Assembly: GCA_964564015.1 (NCBI GenBank)
Contig: CAZLZR010000012.1
Span: 1 to 64,000, forward strand
Direction of reading: 5' to 3'
DNA from: Acetivibrio sp964564015
Lineage (GTDB): Bacteria; Bacillota; Clostridia; Acetivibrionales; Acetivibrionaceae
DNA: 64,000 nucleotides
The notes beneath the pieces are model-generated. The model was not told the origin of the DNA and did not search any database. It saw nothing but the letters and a program-made list of their open reading frames with translations. The position numbers and the translations under genes were made by a program. Below are positions 26,927 through 35,089 of this stretch, piece after piece (the stretch's first letter is position 1; every line of letters begins with the position of its first letter).

Positions 26927-27373
26927 ATGCCTCATTTAATGTTAGCTATAGTATCCTGGGCGGTATTATTAATCATAGTTGGAAAAAGCAGAATTGCACA
27001 ATGGGCTGTAAGTGGAATAGTTGGAGTAACTCTTGCGGTCATTGTTGATTCCGTATTAATTTCATATGGATTATACAGATACGAAAAATCACTTATTACG
27101 ATAAATGGTATTTTTCCGGTTTGTCATTTTTTATATACCTATGCCTCAACAATAATTTATTTAAATTGGTTGCCAAAACACCGGCGGGAGCAAATACTAT
27201 ATACAGTTTTTCTTTCTATAGCCTTCTTAGTTGTGGAAGCTATTATGTATCAGTTCGGAGCAATTGTATATATAAAATGGAATTTGTGGTATAGCTATCC
27301 TGTGATACTGTTTGGATTGAGTTTTTTATGTATAATAGCAAGCAAATTCAAGTTATACCAACCAAACACATAA
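26927..27373 (+). CDS. Polytopic membrane protein, CBO0543-like
   Basis: 148 residues with about five hydrophobic helices (LMLAIVSWAVLLIIVG, VTLAVIVDSVLISYGLY, and others) and few polar loops. The pattern, including the YLNWLPKHRREQ loop and the final KWNLWYSYPVILFGLSFL, resembles the CBO0543 group of clostridial and bacillar membrane proteins of unknown function. TAGGAG lies 8 nt before ATG. It opens a plus-strand group with a FAD-binding enzyme and two further membrane proteins. Confidence 0.7.
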   Translation: MPHLMLAIVSWAVLLIIVGKSRIAQWAVSGIVGVTLAVIVDSVLISYGLYRYEKSLITINGIFPVCHFLYTYASTIIYLNWLPKHRREQILYTVFLSIAFLVVEAIMYQFGAIVYIKWNLWYSYPVILFGLSFLCIIASKFKLYQPNT

Positions 27374-27474
27374 CACTTCATTGCTATAATTGAATTAATA
27401 TGCTCATAAATCGGATAATTTAGCAAAAGATAACATATAAAAGTTATAAACTATCATAATTGAGGAGAGCATAA

Positions 27475-28551
27475 ATGAAAGTTGCAATAATAGGTGCTGG
27501 GGTTGCCGGAATGTCCTGTGCTTATCAATTATATAAGAATGGCATTAAGCCTACAATATTTGAAGCGAAGTCATGGGTCGGTGAAAGTCTGGATATATCT
27601 GCTGTACTTCTCAATATGTTTTTTTCACCTGTAAGGAATCCATTAAAATACTTATACAAGCAATATGGGATAATTATTAAACCCGATTATCCCATTGAGA
27701 GACTAACCACCACTACAGCATCCGGTATCCACTTTTTCTCTGGCAAAATTGGCTCAATAGTTAAGAGAGGATATCATTCGAAAGGACCTGCCATTCAACT
27801 GTATCGACTATTTGAACCAGAGATTATCTATAATACAAAAGTTATATACGAGGAAATTAAGGATTATTTTGATGCTGTGGTTGTGGCAGATAGTTCATTT
27901 GATACTGCAGAGAGACTAAAATTATTTACGCCAACCTTTGATGCTTATGTACGTATTGCAGAGATACAAGGCGTTTTTGATACTACTTTGATCAAGTTAT
28001 GGTTCAATACTGAATACGCAAAGACAGGATATGCCTATTTGGTACCTTTTGATGGTATGTCCGCAAGGCTTGTTTTGATTGTTACCAAAATATCTGCTGA
28101 AGAGATGGATGTTTACTGGGATAAATTTATTCATAAAGAAAATTTGACCTATCCCATATCAGATATAAAAGATGTACACCATAAAATAGGTATGGTTTCC
28201 CCTGTTCATGTGGATAATGTATATTTTGTAGGACATGCAGGTGGAGCAATTGATGATTTTATGGGCTTTGGAGTTTTTAATTCAATAATAAGCGGAGCTA
28301 TGGCGGGAGATGCTATATCAAAAAATCCAGATTATCCTAAAATGTTTAATGCTATAGCCAAAGATACACAAAAGAAACATGAGCTTAGAAAGGCTGTAGA
28401 TACATTTGATAATGCTGCATTTGATAAGTTATGTAACTTCTTGTTTCTTCCAGGGGTAAAACAATTAGTATACAAAAATCCCCTGTTTAGAGCAACACAA
28501 GCGAGCAGACTTTTAAGAGTTTATAATCATTTAAGTAAAAATAAGTCATAA
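27475..28551 (+). CDS. FAD-dependent oxidoreductase of the geranylgeranyl-reductase-like type (paralogue 1)
   Basis: 358 residues. The N-terminal Rossmann motif AIIGAGVAGMSCAY with Glu at the end of the second strand (TIFEAKSW) binds FAD. Near residue 250 VDNVYFVGHAGGAIDDF is the second FAD motif of the geranylgeranyl reductase/halogenase superfamily. The C-terminal 70 residues are helical. The substrate is unknown; relatives act on isoprenoid lipids, aromatic compounds or halides. It is flanked by polytopic membrane proteins, so a membrane-located substrate is plausible. Paralogues lie at 30013-31089 and 31869-32729. GAGGAGAG is found before ATG. Confidence 0.82.
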   Translation: MKVAIIGAGVAGMSCAYQLYKNGIKPTIFEAKSWVGESLDISAVLLNMFFSPVRNPLKYLYKQYGIIIKPDYPIERLTTTTASGIHFFSGKIGSIVKRGYHSKGPAIQLYRLFEPEIIYNTKVIYEEIKDYFDAVVVADSSFDTAERLKLFTPTFDAYVRIAEIQGVFDTTLIKLWFNTEYAKTGYAYLVPFDGMSARLVLIVTKISAEEMDVYWDKFIHKENLTYPISDIKDVHHKIGMVSPVHVDNVYFVGHAGGAIDDFMGFGVFNSIISGAMAGDAISKNPDYPKMFNAIAKDTQKKHELRKAVDTFDNAAFDKLCNFLFLPGVKQLVYKNPLFRATQASRLLRVYNHLSKNKS

Positions 28552-28576
28552 CTTTTTTATGATAGGAGTAAATAAA

Positions 28577-29443
28577 ATGTCAAGCCTTATGTGGTATACA
28601 TGTTTAGGAGCCATAAGTACTATTCCGGCTGCCTTTGCCATATATAAGAAAAGACACACTTATAAAATATCCACACTTATTGTTTTTTATATGTTCACAT
28701 CATGTATCACATGGTTCGGAGAATTTATAGTACTTGGTATTTTTAACAGTTACTCTTACAAACCTGGTCTTATTAATGATCCATGGGCTGAAAACTTATT
28801 GGCCCATCTTATACTGAACACAACAATGTACCCTGCCGCAGCAACTCTAATGGTTTGTTACTCTTTGGGTATTGGAGGGTGTTCACTTATTGTTGCTTTC
28901 TTCATTGGTGCCGAGTTTTTGTTTGAGAGGCTCGGATTATATGAACAACACTGGTGGAAGTATTCAATCTCTGTAATTATCGTTGTTACTTTTCTAATTA
29001 TAAGTAAGAAATACTTTTATAAAATGATCCATAAACACAGTAAGTTGACAAGAGCCACCATATACTATTTTGTTTGCTTCCTCATAATCCACCTGCCTGC
29101 TCCTCTGCTCCTCCTGGCAGGAAAGCAGTACTACAGCCTTGCTATAATTAATAATATAGTTGGAAACATGTATCGATCAAGCATCATAACTATCTTCATA
29201 TATCATCTTATTGAGGCCTTTGTTGTAGTATATTTTGTATGTATACTTGACAAATGGTATTGGAAGTTGGTGCCCTTTGCATTAGCTTTTGTGGGGCAAA
29301 CTTTATTGGCATACTTTAATATCCTAATTTTCAAAGATGGATGGAATCTACTTTATTTAAATATTGTTTACGCTTTAAGCTTGGCTATTTTCATTACACT
29401 AGAGCAATTTACCCTAAAGGGTCAACAAAAGCTGCATTTATAG
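28577..29443 (+). CDS. Polytopic membrane protein, CBO0543-like repeat
   Basis: About 289 residues from the ATG after ATAGGAG (ATG at 28559 is less likely). Roughly eight helices: the first half (CITWFGEFIVLGIFNSYSY) and the second half (LDKWYWKLVPFALAFVGQT) both look like the shorter neighbours at 26927 and 29526, suggesting an internally doubled version. No signal peptide or catalytic motif is seen. It starts 25 nt after the flavoprotein stop and probably shares its transcript. Function is not known. Confidence 0.7.
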   Translation: MSSLMWYTCLGAISTIPAAFAIYKKRHTYKISTLIVFYMFTSCITWFGEFIVLGIFNSYSYKPGLINDPWAENLLAHLILNTTMYPAAATLMVCYSLGIGGCSLIVAFFIGAEFLFERLGLYEQHWWKYSISVIIVVTFLIISKKYFYKMIHKHSKLTRATIYYFVCFLIIHLPAPLLLLAGKQYYSLAIINNIVGNMYRSSIITIFIYHLIEAFVVVYFVCILDKWYWKLVPFALAFVGQTLLAYFNILIFKDGWNLLYLNIVYALSLAIFITLEQFTLKGQQKLHL

Positions 29444-29525
29444 CTGATAAAAATATCAGATATTTTAACATCATTAGGTAATACTAAAACAAAGAGTGAA
29501 AACAAAAAATTTATCAGGTGATATT

Positions 29526-29999
29526 ATGGCTTATACTTATTTTTATGGATATGTGGTATTAATATGGGTTGCGTTGTTAATAAGCATAAGATTCAGGCCT
29601 ATGAACATCAACCATTTTATTATAGGGTCTGTAACAGTTGCATATTCCCTGACTTATGAAACAATCCTCGGGAACTGGTTAGGGCTTTATCATTATCTCG
29701 ACAAGATAAATACATCATTATATATTGTATTAGCAGGAATATTTGTGTATCCTTTATTAAACATCCTTTATGTTCTTTTCCTGCCGAAAAACAGAAAGAT
29801 TTTTCTCCCCTACACTTTAGTCTGGATTACTGCAATGTTGCTGTTTGAATACATTACGATAAGGCAAAAGATAATCATACTGACAGGTTGGAAGCCAATT
29901 CCCTGGTCCATTGCCACATATGCCTTCACATATTTATGGATCAATCTGCTTTATATGTATTTTGAAAAGAGGCCTGCCTTCCAAAAGTATCACGGATAA
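29526..29999 (+). CDS. Polytopic membrane protein, CBO0543-like
   Basis: About 157 residues from the ATG after AGGTGATATT. Five hydrophobic helices and the motif YETILGNWLGLYHYLDKINT in the first loop. It matches the CBO0543-type protein at 26927-27373 in size and topology, including the position of FLPKNRKIFLPYT against WLPKHRREQILYT. It ends 13 nt from the convergent flavoprotein gene, leaving no room for a dedicated terminator. Confidence 0.7.
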   Translation: MAYTYFYGYVVLIWVALLISIRFRPMNINHFIIGSVTVAYSLTYETILGNWLGLYHYLDKINTSLYIVLAGIFVYPLLNILYVLFLPKNRKIFLPYTLVWITAMLLFEYITIRQKIIILTGWKPIPWSIATYAFTYLWINLLYMYFEKRPAFQKYHG

Positions 30000-30012
30000 G
30001 TTTAAATTTACA

Positions 30013-31089
30013 TTATATATTTCTTTTCTTTGCGGGAATATGCTTAAACACAGCCGCACCCAGCTTAAGCACATTTAAGGGTGTATAATAAGCCACATGC
30101 TTTATACCGGGTAAGCCAATAGATTTTATAAGCAGGTCATATTCCTTATTGTTCATCATATCATAAACCTTCCTGAATTGAAGCAAATCAAAAGTTTTTT
30201 TTGTTATTCTTCCAACAAGCTTTTCATAATCCTGATTAAATATAATGGAACGGGCTGCCATAACACCCTGAGTGATGGAATTATACTGCCCAAAGCCTAA
30301 AAATGGATCTATTACACCTCCAGCATTGCCTGCTAAAATAATATTATCAACCTTAAGGGGGTAAGCAAATCCACTCTTATGTTCCAGCTTAAACTCTTCA
30401 ATTATGGTATATTTTAAATTTTCTGTGTTCAGGAAATACTCCCAATACTGATCAATTTCCTTTTCATTCACATCAGAAGCTATTGCTACTAGGGATGCCT
30501 TTTTTTCATTAAAGGGAGTAAGGTAAGCATAGCCTCTTTTACAATAGTCCCTGTTTACCCAAACTTTTAATTCATGGGGGTCAAAATTTCCATGTACAAC
30601 TGCACCTCGTACGTAAGTATTCAGCCAACTCTGCCAGCAACCAAGAGTCTCGGAATATATTGTGTTTCCATTTGCCACAATTACATAATCATTGCTTGAT
30701 GCAAGCTTATCTAAGTAGGGTGATTGATTTAGTCTCAAGTCGATATTTCTTAACTGTGAGTATAACTGTCCTGCTATTGAATCCTCTTCATTACTTCTTT
30801 TTGTAAAAAAACCCAGATTTCCTTTCACTACAGTAGTTTTATTTGGTGAGAAGTGGGTAAGCTTTTTGAGTACATTAAGTGGTTTTAACCTGATATCATA
30901 TTCTGTTTCCATATATTCAAATATATTTTTAATAGGCCTGTTAATTATTTCAAGGAGGGCTCCCACATGGCTCATCTGGTCCCCTATATAGCTGTTCCTT
31001 TCATAAACAACAGGTATAATACCATGTTTCTCAAGCTCGTGTGCACATGAAAGGCCGGCAAGACCGGCTCCCATAATTGCTACTTTCAT
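30013..31089 (-). CDS. FAD-dependent oxidoreductase, geranylgeranyl-reductase-like (paralogue 2)
   Basis: About 358 residues from the ATG behind AAAGGAGAGGTG, so that VAIMGAGLAGLSCAHEL is at the very N-terminus as in paralogue 1. The frame extends 50 codons further (to 31239), but that extension is GC-rich, has no ribosome site and is unlike the paralogues. The second FAD motif is VDNIILAGNAGGVIDPFLGF. It aligns along its whole length with paralogue 1, including VWVNRDYCKRGYAYLTPF against LWFNTEYAKTGYAYLVPF. The opposite orientation suggests independent control. Substrate unknown. Confidence 0.82.
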   Translation of the reverse strand: MKVAIMGAGLAGLSCAHELEKHGIIPVVYERNSYIGDQMSHVGALLEIINRPIKNIFEYMETEYDIRLKPLNVLKKLTHFSPNKTTVVKGNLGFFTKRSNEEDSIAGQLYSQLRNIDLRLNQSPYLDKLASSNDYVIVANGNTIYSETLGCWQSWLNTYVRGAVVHGNFDPHELKVWVNRDYCKRGYAYLTPFNEKKASLVAIASDVNEKEIDQYWEYFLNTENLKYTIIEEFKLEHKSGFAYPLKVDNIILAGNAGGVIDPFLGFGQYNSITQGVMAARSIIFNQDYEKLVGRITKKTFDLLQFRKVYDMMNNKEYDLLIKSIGLPGIKHVAYYTPLNVLKLGAAVFKHIPAKKRNI

Positions 31090-31252
31090 ATACTTTTGCA
31101 CCTCTCCTTTAATTCTTTCTACGGGGTCGAGCAAAACTCGCTTCGCGGAGAAGGATGCTCTCCCTTTCCTCGTCGTATTAACAGGCTCTACTACTTGCTT
31201 CACAATGTTTCTTCCATATTTTTCTTCACCAAGAAACATGCACCCTCTAACT

Positions 31253-31480
31253 CTAATAATTTGGTTTTGTGGGAAACATCTTAGAGATTATACCGGTTGG
31301 AGCTTCAAGTCTTGCAATTTTTTGCTGAAGCTTCACTACCGCACGTGTTTCATCATCTCGAAACTGGGTATACATTTGCCGGAGTTCGGGATTTCTTACC
31401 GTTAATAAATTGTGATTATACAGTTCTTGATTGGAAATCCTGTTTTCAAGTAAATCCTTTAAAATATCAACATCCTTCAT
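31253..31480 (-). CDS. Small ferritin-like helical protein
   Basis: About 75 residues from the ATG after GAAAGGAAAAAAG. Two amphipathic helices: ILKDLLENRISNQELYNHNL, and an ETRAVVKLQQKIARLE helix. The spacing resembles short ferritin-like (DUF2383 or coat-associated) domains of sporeformers, which commonly occur as small paired genes. The 160-nt gap before the flavoprotein start holds the GC-rich tract. Function uncertain. Confidence 0.55.
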   Translation of the reverse strand: MKDVDILKDLLENRISNQELYNHNLLTVRNPELRQMYTQFRDDETRAVVKLQQKIARLEAPTGIISKMFPTKPNY

Positions 31481-31519
31481 AAAATTCTTTTTTCCTTTCA
31501 ATAAGTAATATAACTTATA

Positions 31520-31729
31520 CTATTTTTCATAGTTTAGCTTTAACCTCTTTTCTTTAAGAAGCTCAATATGTTCCATTGAGGTTTGCATAAACTCTTTAAT
31601 TATTTCTTTTAACTCGTTACTTTTAATAAGATTATAGTATTCATCATATTTCTTTAGAGACAGCTCTTCTTTCTCAATTGAGTTGCTGAAGGAAAACCTC
31701 ATAAAGTATTCTTGAGACAGCTTTTCCAT
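31520..31729 (-). CDS. Small ferritin-like helical protein
   Basis: 69 residues behind a clear GGGAGG site. It has two charged helices (EELSLKKYDEYYNLIKSNEL, EFMQTSMEHIELLKEKRL) with an EHIELL end like the second helix of ferritin-like folds. It is immediately upstream of the 75-residue gene and probably translated from the same message. No metal-site set can be confirmed in so short a chain. Confidence 0.55.
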   Translation of the reverse strand: MEKLSQEYFMRFSFSNSIEKEELSLKKYDEYYNLIKSNELKEIIKEFMQTSMEHIELLKEKRLKLNYEK

Positions 31730-31812
31730 ATATACCTCCCATTGGCAGTCAGCAGTGCTGCTAACTAATATTTATATTTTTTCATTAGAATGCAAATATT
31801 ATTCTTAAGCAG

Positions 31813-31840
31813 GAGACACTATTTTTTTTCATTTTATAAT
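31813..31840 (+). promoter_or_regulatory. Promoter of the third flavoprotein gene
   Basis: GAGACA and TATAAT are separated by 16 nt and lie about 30 nt upstream of the TTG start at 31869, which has AAGGAG in front. The -35 box is a partial match; the -10 is perfect. Confidence 0.5.
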
Positions 31841-31868
31841 AGAAATTGTACTTAAGGAGATCGCTGAT

Positions 31869-32729
31869 TTGAAAATAGCAATAATAGGAGCCGGAATATC
31901 AGGATTAACCTGTGCTTATGAGCTGGTACGAAAAGGTATAACACCTGTTATCTTTGAAATGAAGGGGTTTGTAGGTCATCAACTTGAGTATTCAAGCATA
32001 TGGCAAATGAAAAATAAATTCACTAAAATAGACAGTGTCAAGTATCTAAAAAATAACTTTGATCTGGAAATTACCCCAATGGAAAAATTAAGAACTATAG
32101 AATTTTTCCTGGGTGATAAAAAAAAGAGAATTGATGGGGACTTGGGTTATATAATGAGGAGGGGTAGAGAGTCACATTCCATTGAAAAACAGTTGGCATC
32201 AAAGCTCAATGTACGGATAGAATTGGATAGTTATATAAAAATCGAGGAAATCAAAGATCTCTTTGACATAATCGTGGTGGCAACAGGTAATAATCTGATT
32301 GCAAAACAGTATAACCTGTGGACGGATTTAAATGTATCCCAGGTAAGAGTGGCTACCGTATTAGGAAACTTTGACACCGGCAGCATTAAAGTCTGGTTCA
32401 ATAGAGACTATGCACAAAATGCTCTTTTTTATCTGGTTCCCAATAACCCCTTAGAGGCATCCCTTGTTATGAAAGTAAAGGGCGTGTACCATCATGAATT
32501 GTATTACTACTGGGATACTTTTCTTTCAAAAGAGTGCGTCTCTTACAATATTACAGAAGTAAGAGACGGGGAATTATGCTTTGGAGCTGTTAAGTCTCAA
32601 GTAAAGGAACAAATATATTTTATTGGTAATGCAGGTGGGCTTGCAGATAAATTTATTGGAGCTGGGGATTTTAATGCCATACTAAGCGGACTACACGCTG
32701 CAAAGTCTATTATGGAAAAGAAAAGCTGA
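31869..32729 (+). CDS. FAD-dependent oxidoreductase, short form (paralogue 3)
   Basis: 286 residues beginning at TTG (AAGGAG 9 nt before). AIIGAGISGLTCAYELV and the FIGNAGGLADKFIGAGDF motif mark the same family as the proteins at 27475 and 30013. It stops soon after LSGLHAAKSIMEKKS, so it lacks the C-terminal helical region of about 60 residues present in both paralogues. The frame is intact throughout, so the short form may be natural. It ends 1 nt from the convergent gerC stop. Confidence 0.78.
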   Translation: MKIAIIGAGISGLTCAYELVRKGITPVIFEMKGFVGHQLEYSSIWQMKNKFTKIDSVKYLKNNFDLEITPMEKLRTIEFFLGDKKKRIDGDLGYIMRRGRESHSIEKQLASKLNVRIELDSYIKIEEIKDLFDIIVVATGNNLIAKQYNLWTDLNVSQVRVATVLGNFDTGSIKVWFNRDYAQNALFYLVPNNPLEASLVMKVKGVYHHELYYYWDTFLSKECVSYNITEVRDGELCFGAVKSQVKEQIYFIGNAGGLADKFIGAGDFNAILSGLHAAKSIMEKKS

Positions 32730-32730
32730 T

Positions 32731-33996
32731 TTATTCCCCATCTCCTGCATACTTGAATGGATTTGTCTTTATCACTGTGCCTGTCCTCCTTATTATAAAT
32801 CGGACCTCCACATTAACTTCTGCATCCTTAAAATGACTTATCCAATTGTATTCTTCCCACTCCTGTATTGTAGGAAACTTCTTGACGGCTTCAGTTCCAA
32901 AAGCAAAAACATCACAATTGAGCCTTTTACATTTATCAATGGTTTTATCAAGCTCAGTCTCTATATATTTCTCAAATGCTTTTTCAAGAACCGGTTTTAA
33001 TTCTTTGCTCTCATAATTAATACTAGATCTTAAGGCTATCAAGTCCCCTTCTAAAAATACTTTTAAATCAATAACCGGTCTATCTCCCTTCAGGGATATT
33101 TTTACGTCAGGTGGTTTCTGCCGCCTGACATCAAAGGTTTCCGGCAAACCTTTTTCAATTGGGTCCTCTATTGTAATAAATGCTCTTTCAAACTCTCCGC
33201 TGGCCATTAACATCATTCTGGTTTCATCTCCACTTAATTCCCCCACCATTTTGTCACCATCAAAAACAGCAGTACCGATATATTCCGCCTTATCGCCTCC
33301 TGTCCTTGGCAGTTCTCCTGCATAGTAATTTCCTGTTGTTTTAAGTTCCCCGGGGGCATTTTCTTCATCTTCCTGATTTGAGAAATCATTGAGCTTTGCC
33401 AAAGGTGCCGTTGCCTGCATTGTCAATAACTTCATTTGACCAACAAGCTCACCTATGCCTATATTATCAATAAGGCCTGCATTTTTCTCCTGATTCATTA
33501 TATCTTCCTCTGTTTTAGGAAGAGACTTTCCAACAACAAGTTTATTATTTCGAATAAAATCTCTTGCACTTCCTCTTACAACCACTAACTGCGTAATCAT
33601 TCTAAGCTGTCCAAATCTCAAAAAGGTATTTAGGATTTCTCCTATTCCTTCTCTGGCTAAATCCTCAGAAACAACAAAGATTTTGGTATGCATAAAATTT
33701 ACCTTTCGGGATAAAGCTGTATTTATCATATTGGCACCGGATAAAGAAGAAGGAGCATCTATTGATATGTATGTATATCCATCCTTATCAGTTTGGGAAC
33801 TTTCACCGCTGACTTCGCCCCCTTCCCCTTTCAATGTGGGTATTTGTATTGTAAAACGTGTTTTATTCGAAACACCTTTTTCCAATCCTACGGTATAAGC
33901 ATAGGCCCAATCATTTACCTCTACATCCCCAAAGCATCCGGTGAGCATTGATATCATCAATGCACCCGACAAAATCATTATAACTAATCTACGCAT
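32731..33996 (-). CDS. gerC: Spore germination lipoprotein, Ger(x)C family
   Basis: 421 residues with a lipoprotein signal (LMISMLTGCFGD, Cys as lipid anchor) followed by the WAYAYTVGLEKG start and the body typical of GerAC/GerBC proteins, the outer-face subunit of germinant receptors. Its start overlaps the end of the permease gene by 8 nt, with GGGAGCGG before ATG. It is the last gene of an A-B-C operon. The receptor sits in the spore inner membrane and responds to small nutrients; which one cannot be read from sequence. Confidence 0.93.
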   Translation of the reverse strand: MRRLVIMILSGALMISMLTGCFGDVEVNDWAYAYTVGLEKGVSNKTRFTIQIPTLKGEGGEVSGESSQTDKDGYTYISIDAPSSLSGANMINTALSRKVNFMHTKIFVVSEDLAREGIGEILNTFLRFGQLRMITQLVVVRGSARDFIRNNKLVVGKSLPKTEEDIMNQEKNAGLIDNIGIGELVGQMKLLTMQATAPLAKLNDFSNQEDEENAPGELKTTGNYYAGELPRTGGDKAEYIGTAVFDGDKMVGELSGDETRMMLMASGEFERAFITIEDPIEKGLPETFDVRRQKPPDVKISLKGDRPVIDLKVFLEGDLIALRSSINYESKELKPVLEKAFEKYIETELDKTIDKCKRLNCDVFAFGTEAVKKFPTIQEWEEYNWISHFKDAEVNVEVRFIIRRTGTVIKTNPFKYAGDGE

Positions 33997-35089
33997 TAAT
34001 TTCCGCTCCCTTCTTCTTTCGTATAATTGCTGTTATTAATGCTATTATTGGCACAGCATAAAAAAGTCCCAATGCATAGACTCTTAATAGCTCTATATAA
34101 ATTTCAATAACATCCGTAATATCAACTATGGTCATAGTCATTGAAAAAACCACCACACCAAGGGGCATGATTATAGGCCTTTTATCCTCTAACCTGAGAA
34201 TTGCACAAAATATTCTCACAGAAGTATAAAACAATACCGAAATACTGATTATGGTAGTAATATTCCATAAAAATATAAAAAGCGGATCCATTCTTTGGAC
34301 AAAAACCCCATATTTTATTGCTCTGGCAAGTGTATATATAGGGGAGGTCATCTCTTGTAAAACAGGGTACGGAAACACAAGTGTCAAGCAAAATAATCCC
34401 CCGGATATTATTAAGCAGGAGAGAATAAGCGAAATATACCCTATTTTTTTAATGTGTTTTGTCCCTTGCAGCGAACCGGCAAAAATAGCAACCAGAATAA
34501 TCTCACTAAATACCGAACTTCTGGTTATTCCTTCTTTAATTGTTGTACCAATTCCATAGCCCCAAATAGGAAATAAATTTGAAAAATCATACTCATTACG
34601 TGCCAGCAAAAGCACTGCAACATACCCAACAAGAAAAATGTAGGCTATAAACTTTGAAATTCTCGCTATACTCTCAAGTCCCAGATACGCTGCAACAATA
34701 CCTGCAATTATTACTGCTCCTATAATAACGCTGATTGGTGTCAGCGGAAGAATAAACACCTTTAATACTTCTGAGAACTCACGTAAAAGCACACTAGGTG
34801 CTACCAGACAAGAAAGAGCATATGTGAAAGAAATAACAAACCCCAGTTTTCTTCCGAAGGTAATATCAAAAACTTCAATTATACCCTTTCCAGGAAACCG
34901 TTTTAATAATAAGTATATAAATGTAAATGAAATAATGGCAACAATACCCGATATTATCGTCATATACCAACCCGCTGTTCCCACATGCTGTGTCACTATC
35001 GTTGGTGCGGTGAAAAAAATCTGATTACCCATGGTAATAGTCACAAGACATACTGCTTCCTGTACACCGATCTTTCCTTCTTTTATCAT
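33989..35089 (-). CDS. gerB: Spore germination permease, GerAB/GerB family
   Basis: 366 residues with ten predicted membrane helices in the amino-acid/polyamine transporter fold (GVQEAVCLVTITMGNQIFF at the N-terminus, FPYPVLQEMTSPIYTLARAI in the middle). GerAB-type subunits bind the germinant. ATG overlaps the stop of gerA by 4 nt (ATGA), so it is translationally coupled. The final basic RKKKG tail is usual for the family. Confidence 0.93.
   Translation of the reverse strand: MIKEGKIGVQEAVCLVTITMGNQIFFTAPTIVTQHVGTAGWYMTIISGIVAIISFTFIYLLLKRFPGKGIIEVFDITFGRKLGFVISFTYALSCLVAPSVLLREFSEVLKVFILPLTPISVIIGAVIIAGIVAAYLGLESIARISKFIAYIFLVGYVAVLLLARNEYDFSNLFPIWGYGIGTTIKEGITRSSVFSEIILVAIFAGSLQGTKHIKKIGYISLILSCLIISGGLFCLTLVFPYPVLQEMTSPIYTLARAIKYGVFVQRMDPLFIFLWNITTIISISVLFYTSVRIFCAILRLEDKRPIIMPLGVVVFSMTMTIVDITDVIEIYIELLRVYALGLFYAVPIIALITAIIRKKKGAEINA

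Noticed and set aside
26863..27048. Cys-rich plus-strand ORF overlapping the first membrane gene
   Set aside because: It overlaps a membrane protein with a better start and family pattern, and its composition looks accidental.
31090..31239. N-terminal extension of flavoprotein 2
   Set aside because: The paralogue starts exactly at the FAD motif, and a strong ribosome site precedes the internal ATG; the extension looks like a GC-rich spacer.
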